Of a stretch of DNA of 64,000 nt, positions 38,364 through 47,330 are shown in pieces; within the stretch, counting starts at the first letter, position 1, and each line of letters starts with the position of its first letter. The DNA is from Betaproteobacteria bacterium (GTDB lineage Bacteria > Pseudomonadota > Gammaproteobacteria > Burkholderiales > Casimicrobiaceae). Both the position numbers and the translations under genes were made by a program. The DNA is taken from the NCBI GenBank assembly GCA_013298145.1, contig JAAFJO010000002.1, positions 310,001-374,000 of the forward strand. The letters run 5' to 3'. The notes beneath the pieces are model-generated. The model had not been told where the DNA came from and ran no database searches. It worked only from the letters and a program-made list of their open reading frames with translations.

Positions 38364-38840
38364 ATGAGCACTCTACCTATTACCAAGCGCGGCGCAGAAA
38401 TGTTGAAAGCTGAGCTTCATAAATTGAAGACGCAAGATCGCATTGCGACCTCGCAAGCGATTGCCGAGGCGCGCGCTCAGGGCGACATTAGTGAAAACGC
38501 CGAATACGAAGCGGCGAAGGAAAAACAATCGTTCATCGAAGGCCGAATTGCCGACATCGAAGGCAAACTCGGCACTGCGCAGGTGATCGATCCCTCGACG
38601 ATCGATTCAGATGGACGCGTCGTCTTCGGTGCGACGGTTGAAATCGAAGATCTAGATACGGAAAAAAAGTCGACCTACCAGATCGTCGGTGAAGACGAAG
38701 CCGATTTCAAAATCGGCAAGATTTCGGTGGGCTCACCTCTCGCGCGTGCCCTGATTGGAAAAAGCGCGGGCGACGTTGTTGAAGTCCAGGCGCCCGGCGG
38801 TTCGCGCGACGTAGAAATCATTGACGTGCGCTACGTCTAG
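38364..38840 (+). CDS. greA: Transcription elongation factor GreA
   Basis: A 158-residue factor that rescues backtracked RNA polymerase by stimulating transcript cleavage. The N-terminal coiled coil carries ARAQGDISENAEYEAAKE, with the acidic tip residues, and the C-terminal FKBP-like domain includes SPLARALIGKSAGD. Length and order are standard. Confidence 0.97.
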   Translation: MSTLPITKRGAEMLKAELHKLKTQDRIATSQAIAEARAQGDISENAEYEAAKEKQSFIEGRIADIEGKLGTAQVIDPSTIDSDGRVVFGATVEIEDLDTEKKSTYQIVGEDEADFKIGKISVGSPLARALIGKSAGDVVEVQAPGGSRDVEIIDVRYV

Positions 38841-39288
38841 TTTTCCTAGCTTTTCATGTGTCGACCTAATTAATATTGGGCTAGCAACGCGAAAACAGGT
38901 AAATCGAATCTATCTTTTCTCTGCCCGTCGCCCATGCTAAGCGCGGGCAGGCGGCTATGCGTTTATTACTCGCTATGTGGACAGCCGCGCGTGCCTAAGG
39001 CTACGACCCAGCTGAGCGTGCATGCCCTGGGCGAACGCTGACGAATTGTGCCGTCCTCGCGCGCGGGCTTACGGCGCGCCACCGTCGCCGCCAGCAACAA
39101 ACCTAAACTTTGCATTAGGACTCGCAAGCGCGCTTGGTCGCTTCGGGCGAATTTTCTGCGCCTTTTTGCATCGTCGTATCCCCGACGCGCTCATAAAGAA
39201 TGCCGTGAAAGCTGCATTCAAGACACCCGCGCCGCCGCTCGGCACGTAAATGCGAAATCTGGGATAAACCGCGCTGGAGTGGCGACTC

Positions 39289-39294
39289 TATAAT
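39289..39294 (+). promoter_or_regulatory. Candidate hppA promoter -10
   Basis: Perfect TATAAT 190 bp upstream of the hppA start; no convincing -35 is seen, so confidence is limited. Confidence 0.45.
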
Positions 39295-39395
39295 CGGTTG
39301 CAGCTAGTTGGTGTTTTGCCGTATTCGCGACGGAGGATTGCGAGCGGCGAGCGACGACCAACGGCGGCGCGGGAATTTCGCGGGCCAAGTGTGGC

Positions 39396-39448
39396 GGGTG
39401 CTTTGAGCTTCGTTCAAAGCAACACCCCCGTACGGAAGCCGTGCCGCG
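39396..39448 (+). other. Hairpins in the hppA leader
   Basis: GGGTG-CTTTGA pairs with TCAAAG-CACCC (39396-39427, with a small bulge), and a second GC-rich hairpin with arms CCCCG and CGGGG follows to about 39448. They end some 35 bases before the hppA start. Confidence 0.5.
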
Positions 39449-39483
39449 GGGACTATTAACCTCATAGAAGGAGCTCTTCACCC

Positions 39484-42048
39484 ATGACAGCCACCACTTG
39501 GCTTATCGTGTCGTTGGTCTGCGGACTGGCGGCGGTACTCTACGGGATCATTTCGATCAAATGGATTAACGGCCTTCCTGCCGGTAACGCGCGTATGCAA
39601 GAAATCGCAGGCGCAATTCAAGCGGGCGCGAAAGCCTATCTCTCGCGGCAGTACAAGACGATCACCTTCATTGGTGTCGTCATTTTTGTGATCTTGTTCT
39701 TCGTGCCGGGCCTGGGTGCGAAAACCGCTTTCGGCTTTGCTGTGGGCGCGTTTCTCTCCGGCGTGGCAGGCTTCATCGGGATGAACGTTTCGGTGCGCGC
39801 TAACGTGCGTACGGCTGAAGCGGCACGCGGTGGCATCAATCCGGCGCTCGCGGTCGCCTTCCGTGGCGGCGCGATCACGGGTATGTTGGTGGTCGGGCTC
39901 GGTCTGCTCGGTGTGGCAGGTTTCTATTGGTTCTTGCTCGGCACGGCCGGTCATGCGCCGAATCCGATGAAAGAGGATCTGCACAAGATCATGGGGCCGA
40001 TGATCGGCTTTGCATTCGGATCATCGCTGATTTCGATCTTCGCTCGTTTGGGTGGCGGCATCTTCACCAAAGGCGCTGACGTCGGTGCTGACTTGGTAGG
40101 TAAAGTTGAAGCGGGGATTCCTGAAGATGATCCACGTAACCCTGCGGTGATCGCAGACAACGTGGGCGACAACGTGGGCGACTGCGCAGGCATGGCCGCT
40201 GACTTGTTCGAAACATACGCGGTGACCATCATCGCTACGATGCTTTTGGGCGCGCTGCTCATGAAGGTGAACGCTGCGGCGGCTGCGGTGTATCCGCTTG
40301 CGCTCGGCGGCGTATCGATCATCGCATCGATCATCGGGTGCTACTTTGTGAAATACAGCGGTACCGGCAAGATCATGAATGCGCTCTACAAGGGCCTAAT
40401 CGTTGCGGCGGTTCTTTCGCTGATCGCGTTTTTCTTTGTCACGCAGGCGATCTTCGGCGGCATCGATGGCGGCAAGTTGGTGATGCCGCTCTTCGGCGCG
40501 TGTATCGTAGGGATCGTGCTCACCGGCGCGTTGGTGTGGATTACTGAGTACTACACAGCGACTGAATACGCACCTGTGCGCCACGTTGCGAAAGCCTCGA
40601 CGACGGGCCACGCCACCAACATCATCGCCGGTATCGGTGTATCGATGAAGTCAACCGGTTGGCCTGTACTCGTTGTGTGTATCGCAATTCTTGCGGCGTT
40701 CTGGCTTGCCGGGCTCTATGGCATCGCAATCGCTGCAACTGCCATGCTCTCCATGGCGGGAATCGTGGTTGCACTCGACGCCTACGGCCCAATCACCGAT
40801 AACGCGGGTGGCATCGCCGAGATGAGCGAGCTTCCGAAAGAAGTGCGCAACGTGACCGATCCGCTTGACGCTGTGGGCAACACCACTAAAGCAGTGACCA
40901 AAGGCTACGCGATTGGCTCTGCTGGCTTGGCAGCACTCGTACTGTTTGCTGACTACACGCATGGCCTCGAAAGCCGTGGCATGCATGTGTCGTTCGATCT
41001 TTCGAATCACATGGTGATCGTTGGCCTCTTCATCGGCGGCTTGATTCCGTATCTCTTCGGTGCAATGGCAATGGAAGCGGTCGGTCGCGCGGCCGGTTCG
41101 GTGGTTGAAGAAGTTCGACGCCAGTTCAAAGACGGTCAAATCATGGCCGGGAAGCGCACTCCGGATTACAGCGCGGCTGTTGATATGTTGACCACCTCTG
41201 CGATCAAGGAAATGATCATTCCTTCGCTGCTGCCAGTCGCCGTCCCGATTCTCGTCGGCGTCATTCTTGGCCCAGCGGCGCTGGGCGGTTTGCTCATGGG
41301 CACGATCATCACCGGTCTCTTCGTGGCAATTTCGATGTGTACCGGCGGCGGCGCGTGGGACAACGCGAAGAAATACATTGAAGACGGCCATCATGGCGGC
41401 AAAGGCTCAGATGCGCATAAAGCGGCAGTGACTGGCGACACCGTGGGTGACCCGTACAAAGACACCGCAGGTCCTGCCGTGAATCCGCTGATCAAGATCA
41501 TCAACATCGTTGCGCTCTTGATCGTGCCGATCGTTGCATCGATCCATGGTGGCGATAGCAAATCGGCTGCGTCGGCGCACTCCGGTGCATCGACGGCAGC
41601 GGTGACTGCTGCCGCTACAGGAAGCGCCGCGATGGCGGGCGCTTCAGCCACAGCAGGACAAACCGCCGCACCTGCTGCGCCTGCAGCCGCCGCGCCTGCT
41701 ACACCGGCTCCGGCTGCCGCGGCACCCGCTGGCAAGCCTGCGCCCGCAAAGCTCTACTTCGCGAGCGGCAAGATCGACTCACCGCCTGATGCCGCAAAAA
41801 TGCTGGAGCCTGTCATTGCTTATTTGAAGGCGAACAAAGATGCGAAGGCTGCGATCAGCGGTTTTCATGATTCGACGGGCTCGATTGCCACCAACGAAGA
41901 GCTCGCCAAGAACCGCGCGAAAGCCGTGCGCGAGCTTCTCAAAGGTGCTGGCATCGAGGAATCGCGGGCTGAGCTGAAAAAGCCCGAAGTCGTACAAGGC
42001 GGCGCTGACAATCAGGAAGCGCGCCGTGTCGAGGTGTCGGTTCAGTAG
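39484..42048 (+). CDS. hppA: Proton-pumping membrane pyrophosphatase with C-terminal OmpA-like domain
   Basis: An 854-residue protein. Residues 1 to ~692 are a membrane pyrophosphatase of about 16 helices that couples PPi hydrolysis to ion pumping; the substrate motifs [18 protein letters not shown] and [17 protein letters not shown] are intact. Lys in [10 protein letters not shown], the position that is Ala in K+-dependent enzymes, marks it as K+-independent and proton-pumping. Residues ~693-755 are an Ala/Pro/Thr linker and ~756-854 an OmpA-like domain ([20 protein letters not shown]) that keeps the Asp and Arg used for peptidoglycan binding. The start has AAGGAG upstream. The C-terminus of this family faces the periplasm, so the extra domain could touch the wall. 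Confidence 0.95.
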   Translation: MTATTWLIVSLVCGLAAVLYGIISIKWINGLPAGNARMQEIAGAIQAGAKAYLSRQYKTITFIGVVIFVILFFVPGLGAKTAFGFAVGAFLSGVAGFIGMNVSVRANVRTAEAARGGINPALAVAFRGGAITGMLVVGLGLLGVAGFYWFLLGTAGHAPNPMKEDLHKIMGPMIGFAFGSSLISIFARLGGGIFTKGADVGADLVGKVEAGIPEDDPRNPAVIADNVGDNVGDCAGMAADLFETYAVTIIATMLLGALLMKVNAAAAAVYPLALGGVSIIASIIGCYFVKYSGTGKIMNALYKGLIVAAVLSLIAFFFVTQAIFGGIDGGKLVMPLFGACIVGIVLTGALVWITEYYTATEYAPVRHVAKASTTGHATNIIAGIGVSMKSTGWPVLVVCIAILAAFWLAGLYGIAIAATAMLSMAGIVVALDAYGPITDNAGGIAEMSELPKEVRNVTDPLDAVGNTTKAVTKGYAIGSAGLAALVLFADYTHGLESRGMHVSFDLSNHMVIVGLFIGGLIPYLFGAMAMEAVGRAAGSVVEEVRRQFKDGQIMAGKRTPDYSAAVDMLTTSAIKEMIIPSLLPVAVPILVGVILGPAALGGLLMGTIITGLFVAISMCTGGGAWDNAKKYIEDGHHGGKGSDAHKAAVTGDTVGDPYKDTAGPAVNPLIKIINIVALLIVPIVASIHGGDSKSAASAHSGASTAAVTAAATGSAAMAGASATAGQTAAPAAPAAAAPATPAPAAAAPAGKPAPAKLYFASGKIDSPPDAAKMLEPVIAYLKANKDAKAAISGFHDSTGSIATNEELAKNRAKAVRELLKGAGIEESRAELKKPEVVQGGADNQEARRVEVSVQ

Positions 42049-42090
42049 CATCTCTCGGCTATGCACTCGCGAACGCGGGTGCAGCTGATA

Positions 42091-42118
42091 AAAAAGCCAC
42101 CCTCGGGCGGCTTTTTTT
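42091..42118 (+). terminator. Terminator after hppA
   Basis: A-run, stem GCCaCCC/GGGcGGC with a two-base loop, then seven T. It lies about 45 bp past the hppA stop. Confidence 0.88.
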
Positions 42119-42309
42119 ATGATGTAGGCTCGCGCGTTTGATCGCGCGCCGCGTCGAGTCTACCGAGGCGATTTAGGGTTCACAGCGCAACGCGTGCGAG
42201 CATGCGATTCGTCGTCAGAGACGCCTCCGTGTTTTTACGCGTCTAAGTAAGCTGAGTTTGGGTCAAGCGTCTTTTTTGCTGCGGGTCGTTACAGCATTGT
42301 GCGTCGGCC

Positions 42310-43284
42310 TTAGGCACCCTCCTGCACGACCGACCAGAGCGCTTCCGCCGCCTCCGAGAGCGCAGAGCGCGGGCGCACCAAGCGCACCTCAATTGGAACA
42401 GTCCACTCATCTTCACCCGAGCGAACGAGCGCACCCGCGGCAAGCTCAGCGGAGATCAGGCTATGGGGTAACCAAGCAACGCCACGACCTTCAAGTGCCA
42501 TGGTCTTTAGCAGCACGGCGTGATGCGCGGTAAACACTGTGTGCGTTGCCAGCGTTCCGCGTTCGCCGAATACGTGACCCATGACCGCTTGCATGATTTG
42601 CCCCAGGCCAGAGGCTGCGCCGTAAGTGAGCACGGGCAAGGCAGCCCGCGATTTCACACGTGATCTGGAAGCCGCGTCGTCTGCAGCAAGTAGCGTGTGG
42701 AGCGCGGAGCCGTCTTTATCGGCGGCAGACACAGGAATCAAGCGATCCGCACCGACAATGACGTACTCAAACTGGACCGGGTCGAGACGGCTTGCGACGT
42801 CACGGTGCCCGTGACACAGGAGGAATTGCGCGCGTTTTTGCAACATTAAATCTTCGCACGCCGCAAAGCTATCCGACACCATTTGTATCGGCCCCATTTT
42901 GCGCCCCACGGGTAGTCGTGCCTCAACCTTGCTGAGCCACGTGGGAAAAAAAGTAAGAGAGAGCGCGTGTGTCGCAGCGAATTGAAGACTCACAGACGCT
43001 TGTTCATGCGCTGCCCGCGCATGAGAGCGGGCCGTCTCCAAGCGCTGCAGCGCTTCTTCAACATCGGGCAGCAAACGCTTGCCAGCGGCAGTCAGCGCGA
43101 CTGGGTGCGTCGTTCGGTCAAAAAGATCAACCCCAACCCATTCCTCGAGCGATTTGATGTGGCGGCTGAATGCAGGCTGAGCAATGTGTCGGGCCTGTGC
43201 AGCACGCGAGAAATTACCGCTTTCGGCGAGGGCAATAAAGTCCTCCAGCCAATCTACGTCGAGAGGACGATTTCCGGGGCCCAT
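42310..43284 (-). CDS. LysR-family transcriptional regulator
   Basis: A 324-residue LysR-type regulator. The N-terminal winged helix reads FIALAESGNFSRAAQARHIAQ and the recognition helix AFSRHIKSLEEW; the effector-binding domain follows from about residue 95. It is divergent from the DapA-like/Bug/SDR/tartrate dehydratase cluster with 113 bp between starts, so it probably controls that operon in response to its substrate. Confidence 0.92.
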   Translation of the reverse strand: MGPGNRPLDVDWLEDFIALAESGNFSRAAQARHIAQPAFSRHIKSLEEWVGVDLFDRTTHPVALTAAGKRLLPDVEEALQRLETARSHARAAHEQASVSLQFAATHALSLTFFPTWLSKVEARLPVGRKMGPIQMVSDSFAACEDLMLQKRAQFLLCHGHRDVASRLDPVQFEYVIVGADRLIPVSAADKDGSALHTLLAADDAASRSRVKSRAALPVLTYGAASGLGQIMQAVMGHVFGERGTLATHTVFTAHHAVLLKTMALEGRGVAWLPHSLISAELAAGALVRSGEDEWTVPIEVRLVRPRSALSEAAEALWSVVQEGA

Positions 43285-43397
43285 CTGATTGAAACGCTCC
43301 TCGCGATTTTGAATAGTTCTATCTGTTTCGAGTATTGGACGCGGTGAGTAGTGCCCAACAACAATTGCGCACTTTCGACAAAACTAACTCAGCTCGC

Positions 43398-44333
43398 ATG
43401 CCCACCATCACCAACTATCGCGGCATTATCCCCGCAATCTCGACACCGTTCACCAGCGATAACCGCATCGACGAATCGGCACTGCGCGAACTCGCTTCGT
43501 GGCTCGCTACGCATGAGGGCATCGTGGCAGTGATGACCAACGGCCACACCGGAGAGGTTTTCGCGCTCACGCCGGAGGAGCGCGCTGAAGTCACACGCAT
43601 TGTGGCTGCGGAGTTGAAAGGCAAATTGCCGGTGATTTCCTCGGTGGTTTGCGAGGGTTTTGGTGACGCGGCGCATCATGCCAAACTCGCCAAAGCGGCG
43701 GGGGCGGTGGGTATCGATGTCATGCCGCCGCATCATTGGCTTCGATTCGGGTTTCATCCCAACCATGCGCTGGATTACTTCAAGAATATTTACGATGCGA
43801 GTGGTCTCGATCTAATCTGCCACGTTTATCCGGCATGGACTAAAGCCTCCTACTCGTCGACGCTCCTTGCTGATCTTGCGCGGTTGCCCTATGTGCAAGC
43901 GTTTAAGGTTGGTCAGCGCGACATGAGCAAATACGCCAGAGACATCAAGGCGATCCGAGACGCCGACGCGACCAAGGCAATTCTCACCTGCCACGATGAA
44001 TACCTGCTCGCCTCCATGGTTCAGGGGGTCGATGGCGCGCTCGTCGGCTTTGCGAGCGCGATTCCGCAACTCATCATCGATCTTTGGAACGCAGTGAAAG
44101 CGGGTGACCTACGCAGGGCCATGGCAGTACAAGCGAAGATCACGCCGATCAAAGAGGCCGTGTATGGCGCGGGGGAGCCCACCGGTGAGGCCCATGCGCG
44201 GATGAAGGCAGCGATGCGTCTCGCTGGCGTGATCGCCAACGATCACGTGCGGCCACCTACTCACACACCCAACGCGCAGGAGCTCGATTTGATTCGCGCA
44301 GCGCTAGCGCAGGCCGCGCTGCTTAAAGAGTGA
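43398..44333 (+). CDS. Dihydrodipicolinate synthase family aldolase/lyase
   Basis: A 311-residue class I aldolase-fold protein of the DapA superfamily. The N-terminal IIPAISTPFTSDNRID and the NGHTGEVFAL loop match, the Tyr region is ICHVYPAWTK and the putative Schiff-base Lys lies in VQAFKVGQRD. DapA itself is unlikely because the context is catabolic; a 2-keto acid aldolase or dehydratase acting on a hydroxy acid is more plausible. First gene of the operon divergent from the LysR gene. Confidence 0.85.
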   Translation: MPTITNYRGIIPAISTPFTSDNRIDESALRELASWLATHEGIVAVMTNGHTGEVFALTPEERAEVTRIVAAELKGKLPVISSVVCEGFGDAAHHAKLAKAAGAVGIDVMPPHHWLRFGFHPNHALDYFKNIYDASGLDLICHVYPAWTKASYSSTLLADLARLPYVQAFKVGQRDMSKYARDIKAIRDADATKAILTCHDEYLLASMVQGVDGALVGFASAIPQLIIDLWNAVKAGDLRRAMAVQAKITPIKEAVYGAGEPTGEAHARMKAAMRLAGVIANDHVRPPTHTPNAQELDLIRAALAQAALLKE

Positions 44334-44372
44334 GCCGCGCGCGTTGCACATCACTACATCAAGGAGGACACA

Positions 44373-45341
44373 ATGAAACTTAGTTCAATGCTCAGAAAAG
44401 TATTGGCTTGCTACCTGCTCGCAGCGTGCGCAAGCGTAGCGTCGGCGCAGGGCTATCCCAACAAACAAGTCCGCGTAATCATCCCGTTTCCGCCAGGCGG
44501 TACGCTCGATACCGTGGGGCGATTGCTTGCGCAAAAACTCAGTGAGCAAACTGGACAGACTTTCGTGGTTGAAAACCGTCCGGGTGGTAATGGCACCATT
44601 GGCGCGGACGCGGTCGCAAAAGCGCCTGCCGACGGCTACACCCTGCTGTTCAATGCATCGACGTTCACTACATCAACACTTGCGTTGAAAGTGCCTCCGT
44701 ACGATACGGTCAAGGATTTCATGCCGATTGCGCTGGTCGCAAAAGCCCCGCTTGCAGTTGCCGTTGCAAAAGATCTGCCGGTGACGGATGTAAGGTCGCT
44801 GATCGCTCACGCCAAAGCGAATCCAGGTAAGTTGTCGTTCGCGATTGGCTCCAACGCATCGGCTGGGCATTTAGCGACGGAGCAACTTCGCCGCGCGGCT
44901 GCGCTCGAACTTTTGATCGTTCCTTACAAAGGCTCCACGCCCGCCTATCAAGACTTGCTGGGTAACCGCATTGCAGGCTTCATCGATCCAATCCTCGGAT
45001 CGGCGGGCTACGCCAAGGCGGGGCAGCTCAAGGTGATCGCCGTCACTTCGGCAAAGCGCGTACCGTCGATGCCGGATGTGCCGACAGTGGGCGAAACCGT
45101 GCCTGGATACGAAGCGTTCAGCTGGTACGGCCTTTGGGCTCCCGCGAAAACCGCCCCCGAAGTCATCCAAAAATTAAACGCCGAGACCAATAAGGCGTTG
45201 GCGGGCGAGATGAAAGAACGACTCATCAGCAATGGCCTGGTGATCGAAACTGGATCACCCGATGATTTCGCGAAATTCCAGCGTGACGACACCGCGCGTT
45301 CGTTAAAGACGATTGCCGATAGCGGCATCAAGTTCGAATAG
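44373..45341 (+). CDS. Bug/TctC-family tripartite tricarboxylate binding protein
   Basis: A 322-residue periplasmic binding protein with a signal peptide cleaved near SVASAQG. The family motifs YPNKQVRVIIPFPPGGTLD and ENRPGGNGTIGADAVAKAPADGYTL are intact. Such proteins capture carboxylates; the matching TctAB permease is not in the window, as is common for Bug proteins in Burkholderiales. A strong AAGGAGG ribosome site precedes the start. Context suggests tartrate or a related hydroxy acid as ligand. Confidence 0.92.
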   Translation: MKLSSMLRKVLACYLLAACASVASAQGYPNKQVRVIIPFPPGGTLDTVGRLLAQKLSEQTGQTFVVENRPGGNGTIGADAVAKAPADGYTLLFNASTFTTSTLALKVPPYDTVKDFMPIALVAKAPLAVAVAKDLPVTDVRSLIAHAKANPGKLSFAIGSNASAGHLATEQLRRAAALELLIVPYKGSTPAYQDLLGNRIAGFIDPILGSAGYAKAGQLKVIAVTSAKRVPSMPDVPTVGETVPGYEAFSWYGLWAPAKTAPEVIQKLNAETNKALAGEMKERLISNGLVIETGSPDDFAKFQRDDTARSLKTIADSGIKFE

Positions 45342-45362
45342 TTCGCCGCGACGTAACGACCT

Positions 45363-46049
45363 ATGCAACACGCAGTCGTCACGGGTAGTAGCGCTGGCAT
45401 CGGCCATGCAATTTCGGTTGCGCTGCTTGAAGCCGGTTGGCATGTCACTGGCCTAGATCGGGCTGCCGCAACAATCACTCACCCTGAGTATGCGCACCAA
45501 AGCATTGATCTCACGCACGGCGAATCGTTGGATCATGCTGCACGCGGATGCTTGGGCGCAGGAGCGCTCGTGCATGCCGCTGGTGTATTGCGCGTGGGAA
45601 GGATTGGCGAGATCGATCACGCGGCCAGCGAGTTGATGTGGAAACTCCATGTCGATGCCGCGTCTCGGCTCGCAAACGCGCTCATCCCCACCATGGCGGC
45701 ACGCGGGCGCGGGCGTGTGGTGTTGATCGGTAGTCGCGTTGCGGCAGGCAAGGCGGGGCGAAGTCAATACGCTTCGACAAAAGCGGCACTGATTGCGCTT
45801 GCCAAAAGCTGGGCGGCAGAAGTCGCTTCGCAGGGCGTGACGGTGAATGTTGTTTCCCCCGCTGCGACCGCCACAGGAATGCTCTCCGACCCAGCGCGCG
45901 CCAACGAAGCGCCAGTGCTGCCACCCATTGGACGCCTCATTGATCCAGAAGAAATCGCAGCGCTGGTCACTTTTTTGTTATCGGAAAAAGCCGCGGCGAT
46001 CACCGGGCAGGACATCCAAATTTGCGGCGGGTCGTCGCTCAATAAATAG
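45363..46049 (+). CDS. Short-chain dehydrogenase/reductase
   Basis: A 228-residue SDR. The cofactor loop is TGSSAGIG (residues 8-15), the catalytic Ser lies in VVLIGSRVAAG and the YxxxK pair in QYASTKAAL. A typical C-terminus GQDIQICGGSS is present. The short helix region between strands reflects a compact classical SDR. It follows the binding protein by 21 bp and precedes the dehydratase by 15 bp, so it belongs to the same catabolic operon. Confidence 0.9.
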   Translation: MQHAVVTGSSAGIGHAISVALLEAGWHVTGLDRAAATITHPEYAHQSIDLTHGESLDHAARGCLGAGALVHAAGVLRVGRIGEIDHAASELMWKLHVDAASRLANALIPTMAARGRGRVVLIGSRVAAGKAGRSQYASTKAALIALAKSWAAEVASQGVTVNVVSPAATATGMLSDPARANEAPVLPPIGRLIDPEEIAALVTFLLSEKAAAITGQDIQICGGSSLNK

Positions 46050-46064
46050 TCATTGATTCTTCTC

Positions 46065-47231
46065 ATGAAAATTACGCAGATTCTTGAATCCACCCGTCCG
46101 ATCAAGTCCGCTATCCGTAACGCGTATATCGACTTCAGCAAAATGACGCTGAGCCTTGTCGCCGTCGTGACCGACGTGATGCGCGACGGAAAGCCTGTTA
46201 TCGGCTACGGCTTTAATTCCAACGGGCGCTACAGCCAAGGAAACCTAATGCGCGAGCGCTTTATCCCTCGCATTACGGACGCTGCGCCTGCGTCGCTGCT
46301 CAACGACGAGGGCAATAACCTAGATCCGCACCGGATTTGGGCCTGCATGATGACCAACGAAAAGCCGGGTGGCCATGGCGAACGCTCTGTAGCGGTCGGC
46401 ACGATTGACATGGCGGTGTGGGATGCGGTGGCGAAAATCGCAGGCTTACCGCTGCATGAAATGCTTGCGCAACGCTATGGCAACGGCAAGGCGAATCCCA
46501 AGGTTTTCGTTTACGCAGCCGGCGGCTATTACCACCCCGGCAAGGGCCTTGATGGCCTACGCGGTGAGATGCAAAGCTATCTTGATCGCGGCTATTCCGT
46601 GGTGAAAATGAAGATTGGCGGCGCACCACTCCGAGACGATATCGAGCGCATCGAAGCGGTGCTGAAAATGCTTAAGCCCGGCCAGCAACTTGCGGTAGAC
46701 GCCAACGGTCGCTTCGATCTTAAAACAGCGGTGGAATACGGCAAAGCAATGTCGCAGTATCCGCTTTTCTGGTACGAGGAGGCCGGTGATCCGCTTGATT
46801 TCGAGTTGCAAGCGCGACTTGGTGAAAGCTATTCAGGCCCGCTTGCAACGGGTGAGAATTTGTTCTCAATGCAGGATGCGCGGAACCTAATTCGCCATGG
46901 CGGGATGCGCAAAGATCGAGATTGGTTGCAATTTGATTGCGCGCTCTCGTACGGGCTCGTCGAGTATTTGCGAACGCTCGCGATGCTGAAAGACTACGGC
47001 TGGTCGCCGAGTCGCTGCGTGCCACACGGCGGTCATCAGATGTCACTCGCAATTGCTGCGGGCCTGGGTTTGGGCGGTAATGAGAGCTACCCAGACTTGT
47101 TCCAGCCGTATGGCGGCTTCCCCGACGGCGTGCGCGTTGAAAATGGGTATGTCACGCTACCGTCGCTTCCGGGAATCGGGTTTGAAGGCAAAAGCGATCT
47201 CATCGCCGAGATGCACGCGCTTGCACATTGA
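46065..47231 (+). CDS. tarD: D(-)-tartrate dehydratase (enolase superfamily)
   Basis: A 388-residue enolase-superfamily enzyme that resembles the characterised Bradyrhizobium D(-)-tartrate dehydratase along its whole length, which converts D-tartrate to oxaloacetate. The KxK pair is Lys181/Lys183 in VKMKIGG, metal ligands are Asp212, Glu238 and Glu264, and the partner His is His321 in PHGGHQMS. Signature stretches such as GYGFNSNGRY and GGHGERSVAVGTIDMAVWD match the family. The last gene of the LysR-controlled cluster. Confidence 0.9.
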   Translation: MKITQILESTRPIKSAIRNAYIDFSKMTLSLVAVVTDVMRDGKPVIGYGFNSNGRYSQGNLMRERFIPRITDAAPASLLNDEGNNLDPHRIWACMMTNEKPGGHGERSVAVGTIDMAVWDAVAKIAGLPLHEMLAQRYGNGKANPKVFVYAAGGYYHPGKGLDGLRGEMQSYLDRGYSVVKMKIGGAPLRDDIERIEAVLKMLKPGQQLAVDANGRFDLKTAVEYGKAMSQYPLFWYEEAGDPLDFELQARLGESYSGPLATGENLFSMQDARNLIRHGGMRKDRDWLQFDCALSYGLVEYLRTLAMLKDYGWSPSRCVPHGGHQMSLAIAAGLGLGGNESYPDLFQPYGGFPDGVRVENGYVTLPSLPGIGFEGKSDLIAEMHALAH

Positions 47232-47330
47232 GCGCGGCTTCTCCGCGATGGCGACTAGTCGTGACATCGCGGGCGGAGCCACTCTACACGCGTGAATGCT
47301 TCGTAGAACGGCGCGCGCGGACGGCGTTAG

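Larger units (their letters stand above)
38841..39483. other. 640-bp gap upstream of hppA
   Basis: No convincing gene. An inverted repeat CTGCCCG/CGGGCAG lies at 38921-38950. A perfect TATAAT is at 39289-39294. The last 90 bases before hppA are rich in hairpins. Short open frames here show no sensible composition. Confidence 0.5.

Noticed and set aside
39022..39249. Small gene upstream of hppA
   Set aside because: Low-complexity Ala/Pro composition, no ribosome site; another frame is equally open.
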